The position numbers and the translations under genes were made by a program. From NCBI GenBank assembly GCA_903844785.1, contig CAIMVB010000010.1, positions 1 through 8,119 of the forward strand: a DNA stretch of 8,119 nt, read 5' to 3'. The DNA comes from an uncultured Rhodospirillales bacterium. GTDB taxonomy: Bacteria; Pseudomonadota; Alphaproteobacteria; Acetobacterales; Acetobacteraceae. Shown piece after piece: positions 6,171-8,119 of the stretch (position 1 is its first letter; each line of letters starts with the position of its first letter). Below the pieces are notes generated by a model that saw only the letters and a program-made list of their open reading frames with translations, was not told the DNA's origin and did no database searches.

Positions 6171-7058
6171 ATGCCGAAGAATGGCGCCCAGAAGGATTCC
6201 CGCAGCTATCTGCTGGCGGTGGAGGATCAGGAATTCCTGCTCCGCGATGAAATGCGGCCGTTTCGCTTCGGCATGGAATACGCCAAGGCGGAATATGAGC
6301 TGCGCGATTGGGGCGTGCGATCCACCGTTGTGGTGTTTGGTTCTGCCCGCTGCCCCAGCGCGGAAGATGCCGCTGCCCAGGCCAAGAAAGCCCGCGGTGC
6401 GGCGGAAAAGCGCGCGGCACAAAAGGCTTTGGATCGGTCCCGTTTTTATGAGGATGCACGCGCCTTCGGCCGCATTGTTTCCATGCGCGGCGGTGCTCTC
6501 GCCGCATCCGGGGCGCCGCGGGATAATGTGATTGCAACCGGCGGCGGCCCCGGGATTATGGAGGCCGCCAATCGTGGAGCTTCAGAATGCGGGGCGCCTT
6601 CCATTGGCTTTAACATCACCCTGCCGCATGAACAGGCGCCCAATCCCTGGTCCACCCCGGCGCTGACCTTCCGCTTCCATTACTTCGCCATGCGCAAGAT
6701 GCATCTTGCCATGCGCGCCAATGCGCTTGCGGTTTTTCCAGGTGGCTTCGGCACTTTCGACGAATTATTTGAAGTGCTGACCTTGGTACAATCGCACAAA
6801 ATGCGCCCCTTGCCGATTGTGCTCTTTGGCCGGGATTACTGGACCAAGGTGGTGAATTTCGCCGCCCTGGCGGAAGAAGGCATGATCGCAGAAGCGGATT
6901 TGAAACTGTTCGAAATTGTGGATACGCCAGAAGAAGGTTGGGCCAGCCTGATCCGGCGCGGCCTTTCGCCGGAATCGGCCCCGCCCTTGAAGCTCAGCCT
7001 GCCGCCGGTGGCAGGCAGGAAGCGGCCAGCAGCGCGAAAGCCGCGGCGCGGTGGCTGA
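6171..7058 (+). CDS. LOG family (TIGR00730) Rossmann-fold protein
   Basis: This 295-residue protein is of the LOG family. Characterised members hydrolyse the N-glycosidic bond of cytokinin riboside monophosphates or other nucleoside monophosphates; many were formerly misnamed lysine decarboxylases. The two defining motifs are present: [14 protein letters not shown] at 124-137 and PGGFGTFDE at 190-198, with E198 as the conserved active-site glutamate. Between them, [12 protein letters not shown] (174-185) carries the conserved R and K. Compared with the short form of about 190 residues, it has a roughly 50-residue N-terminal extension ([15 protein letters not shown] and on), an alanine/lysine-rich helix (64-90), and a basic tail rich in R, K and P (282-295). 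This longer form is familiar in alphaproteobacteria. The last 65 bp overlap the end of rdgB on the opposite strand. Physiological substrate unknown; nucleotide salvage or cleanup is a reasonable inference. Confidence 0.94.
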   Translation: MPKNGAQKDSRSYLLAVEDQEFLLRDEMRPFRFGMEYAKAEYELRDWGVRSTVVVFGSARCPSAEDAAAQAKKARGAAEKRAAQKALDRSRFYEDARAFGRIVSMRGGALAASGAPRDNVIATGGGPGIMEAANRGASECGAPSIGFNITLPHEQAPNPWSTPALTFRFHYFAMRKMHLAMRANALAVFPGGFGTFDELFEVLTLVQSHKMRPLPIVLFGRDYWTKVVNFAALAEEGMIAEADLKLFEIVDTPEEGWASLIRRGLSPESAPPLKLSLPPVAGRKRPAARKPRRGG

Positions 7059-7617
7059 TGCGGTGCTTCGCGGCGGGGTCCATTTCGCCGAAAGTTTCAT
7101 GCAAGCCTGAAGGGACAAACATCGGGTCATAGCCAAAGCCATGCGCGCCGCGTGGCGGCCAGACCCATGCGCCTTCCGCCTTGCCTTCAAAGCCTTCCTC
7201 ATGCCCATCGGGCCAGGCGAGCACGAGCGCGCAGGTAAACCAGGCGGCGCGGTCCGGCGCTGCCTTGGCCAGATCATGCACCTTGCCCATGGCCCAAGCG
7301 TAATCCCGCCCGCCTTCGGGGCGCATGGCCCAATCGGCGGTATAGACGCCCGGTGCGCCATCAAGCGCGGCAACGGAAAAACCGGAATCATCCGATAGCG
7401 CCGGCATACCCGCCGCGCGCGCCGCCGCATGGGCTTTGATGCGCGCATTGCCGAGGAAACTCGTCTCCGTCTCCTCAGGTTCTGGCAGGCCAAGCGCGCC
7501 GGCGCTGGTGACTTCAATGCCATACGGCGCGAGCAAGGCGGCCACTTCGCGGAGCTTCCCGGCATTGTGGGAGGCGATGACAATCTTCTCGCCCCGCTGA
7601 AGCTGCCGATGCGCCAT
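6994..7617 (-). CDS. rdgB: RdgB/HAM1 family non-canonical purine NTP pyrophosphatase
   Basis: This 207-residue enzyme hydrolyses dITP, ITP and XTP to the monophosphate plus pyrophosphate, which keeps deaminated purines out of DNA and RNA. Family motifs are all visible: SHNAGK at 16-21 (nucleotide and phosphate binding), [11 protein letters not shown] at 52-62, SDDSGF at 75-80 with the catalytic and metal-binding aspartates, FGYDPMF at 161-167 and the C-terminal SHR at 188-190. Length is normal. The ATG at 7617 shares its A with the rph stop codon (TAATG), and GGTGGAT serves as a ribosome binding site inside the rph end, so translation is probably coupled to rph. The last 21 codons overlap the LOG-family gene on the other strand. 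The tail after the conserved core (CLPPAAG) is variable in this family. Confidence 0.97.
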   Translation of the reverse strand: MAHRQLQRGEKIVIASHNAGKLREVAALLAPYGIEVTSAGALGLPEPEETETSFLGNARIKAHAAARAAGMPALSDDSGFSVAALDGAPGVYTADWAMRPEGGRDYAWAMGKVHDLAKAAPDRAAWFTCALVLAWPDGHEEGFEGKAEGAWVWPPRGAHGFGYDPMFVPSGLHETFGEMDPAAKHRISHRAAAFALLAASCLPPAAG

Positions 7618-8119
7618 TATTTATCCACCGCAAGGCGCTGCTTGGCGAAGAGCGCTGCCGTGCCTTCCCGCGCATGGCCCATCAGCGCGTTCAGATCAGC
7701 TTCCGTGAAGGGCGCGCCTTCGGCTGTGCCTTGGATTTCAACAATGCCGCCCGATGCCGTCAGCACAAAATTCGCATCCGCATCGGCCTTGCTGTCCTCA
7801 TCATAATCAAGGTCAAGCACGGGCACGCCCTGATAAATGCCGCAGGAAATCGCCGCCACCTGATCCTTCAAGGGGTTGCGCGTGATGATGTTCATGCGCT
7901 TGCAATGTTCAAAGGCCAGATGCAGCGCTACCCAGGCGCCGGTGATGGAAGCGCAGCGCGTGCCACCATCGGCGGTCAGCACATCGCAATCCAGCGTGAT
8001 GGTCATCTCGCCCATCGCCTTCAAATCCGTGACCGCGCGCAAGGACCGCCCGATCAAGCGCTGGATTTCCTGCGTGCGGCCAGATTGCTTGCCGCGTGCG
8101 GCTTCGCGGTCCCCGCGCG
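7617..8119 (-). CDS. rph: Ribonuclease PH, C-terminal part (5' end outside window)
   Basis: The frame is open to the window edge (first complete codon at 8117) and covers about the last 166 of the usual 237-240 residues. RNase PH is a phosphate-dependent 3' to 5' exoribonuclease that trims tRNA 3' ends in a hexameric ring. Visible family blocks are [20 protein letters not shown] just inside the edge; [15 protein letters not shown], with the TR pair that coordinates phosphate in studied enzymes; [20 protein letters not shown], with the catalytic-site acidic residues; and [20 protein letters not shown]. The apparent internal start at 8057 (TTG) is not the real one, because conserved sequence continues upstream of it. 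The TAA stop at 7619-7617 overlaps the rdgB start by one base. The rph-rdgB pair is a common alphaproteobacterial operon, often behind hrcA. Confidence 0.97.
   Translation of the reverse strand, partial: RGDREAARGKQSGRTQEIQRLIGRSLRAVTDLKAMGEMTITLDCDVLTADGGTRCASITGAWVALHLAFEHCKRMNIITRNPLKDQVAAISCGIYQGVPVLDLDYDEDSKADADANFVLTASGGIVEIQGTAEGAPFTEADLNALMGHAREGTAALFAKQRLAVDK

Noticed and set aside
6765..7583. 272-codon minus-strand frame spanning the LOG gene end and rdgB
   Set aside because: It overlaps two well-recognised genes in other frames, and its product is Arg/Pro/Ser-rich without any family motif.

Overview
The window comes from a GC-rich bacterial chromosome. Gene content, FtsK and AddA sequence style, and the rph-rdgB pairing point to an alphaproteobacterium, most likely Rhodospirillales/Acetobacteraceae-like. 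That placement is inferred from protein style, not from a search. Both ends are housekeeping DNA, and a visibly AT-richer accessory islet sits in the middle (about 3230-5390).

Layout: (1) 2-628 (+) is the C-terminal nuclease end of AddA, which meets ftsK tail to tail with overlapping stop codons. (2) 625-3099 (-) is a complete ftsK for the septal DNA translocase, preceded by a strong inverted repeat. (3) 3100-5389 is the islet: an unrecognised proline-rich 116-residue ORF with a good ribosome binding site and a likely terminator; a promoter and a 331-residue RTX (calcium-binding nonapeptide repeat) protein that looks like a type I secretion substrate; a short out-of-frame RTX remnant; and a decayed fragment of an ftsK 5' region. 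A 32-bp copy of the 3' end of the next gene lies upstream of the RTX gene. (4) 5390-6097 (-) is an RraA-like/aldolase-fold protein, divergent from (5) a LOG-family phosphoribohydrolase-like protein (6171-7058, +). (6) 6994-7617 (-) is rdgB and 7617-8119 (-) is the 3' part of rph. These two form a coupled operon (TAATG) whose tail overlaps the LOG gene by 65 bp.

Functional picture: AddA (recombinational repair), FtsK (chromosome segregation), RNase PH (tRNA 3' trimming) and RdgB (removal of non-canonical nucleotides) are core genes. The LOG protein is also nucleotide-related. The islet looks like a later arrival or a rearrangement hotspot: different base composition, an RTX protein without its exporter nearby, gene fragments of both flanking core genes, and direct repeats bracketing the RTX block. 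No CRISPR array, tRNA, rRNA, transposase or integrase is visible. I do not see a complete novel multi-gene system. The most unusual content is the mosaic structure of 3879-5421.
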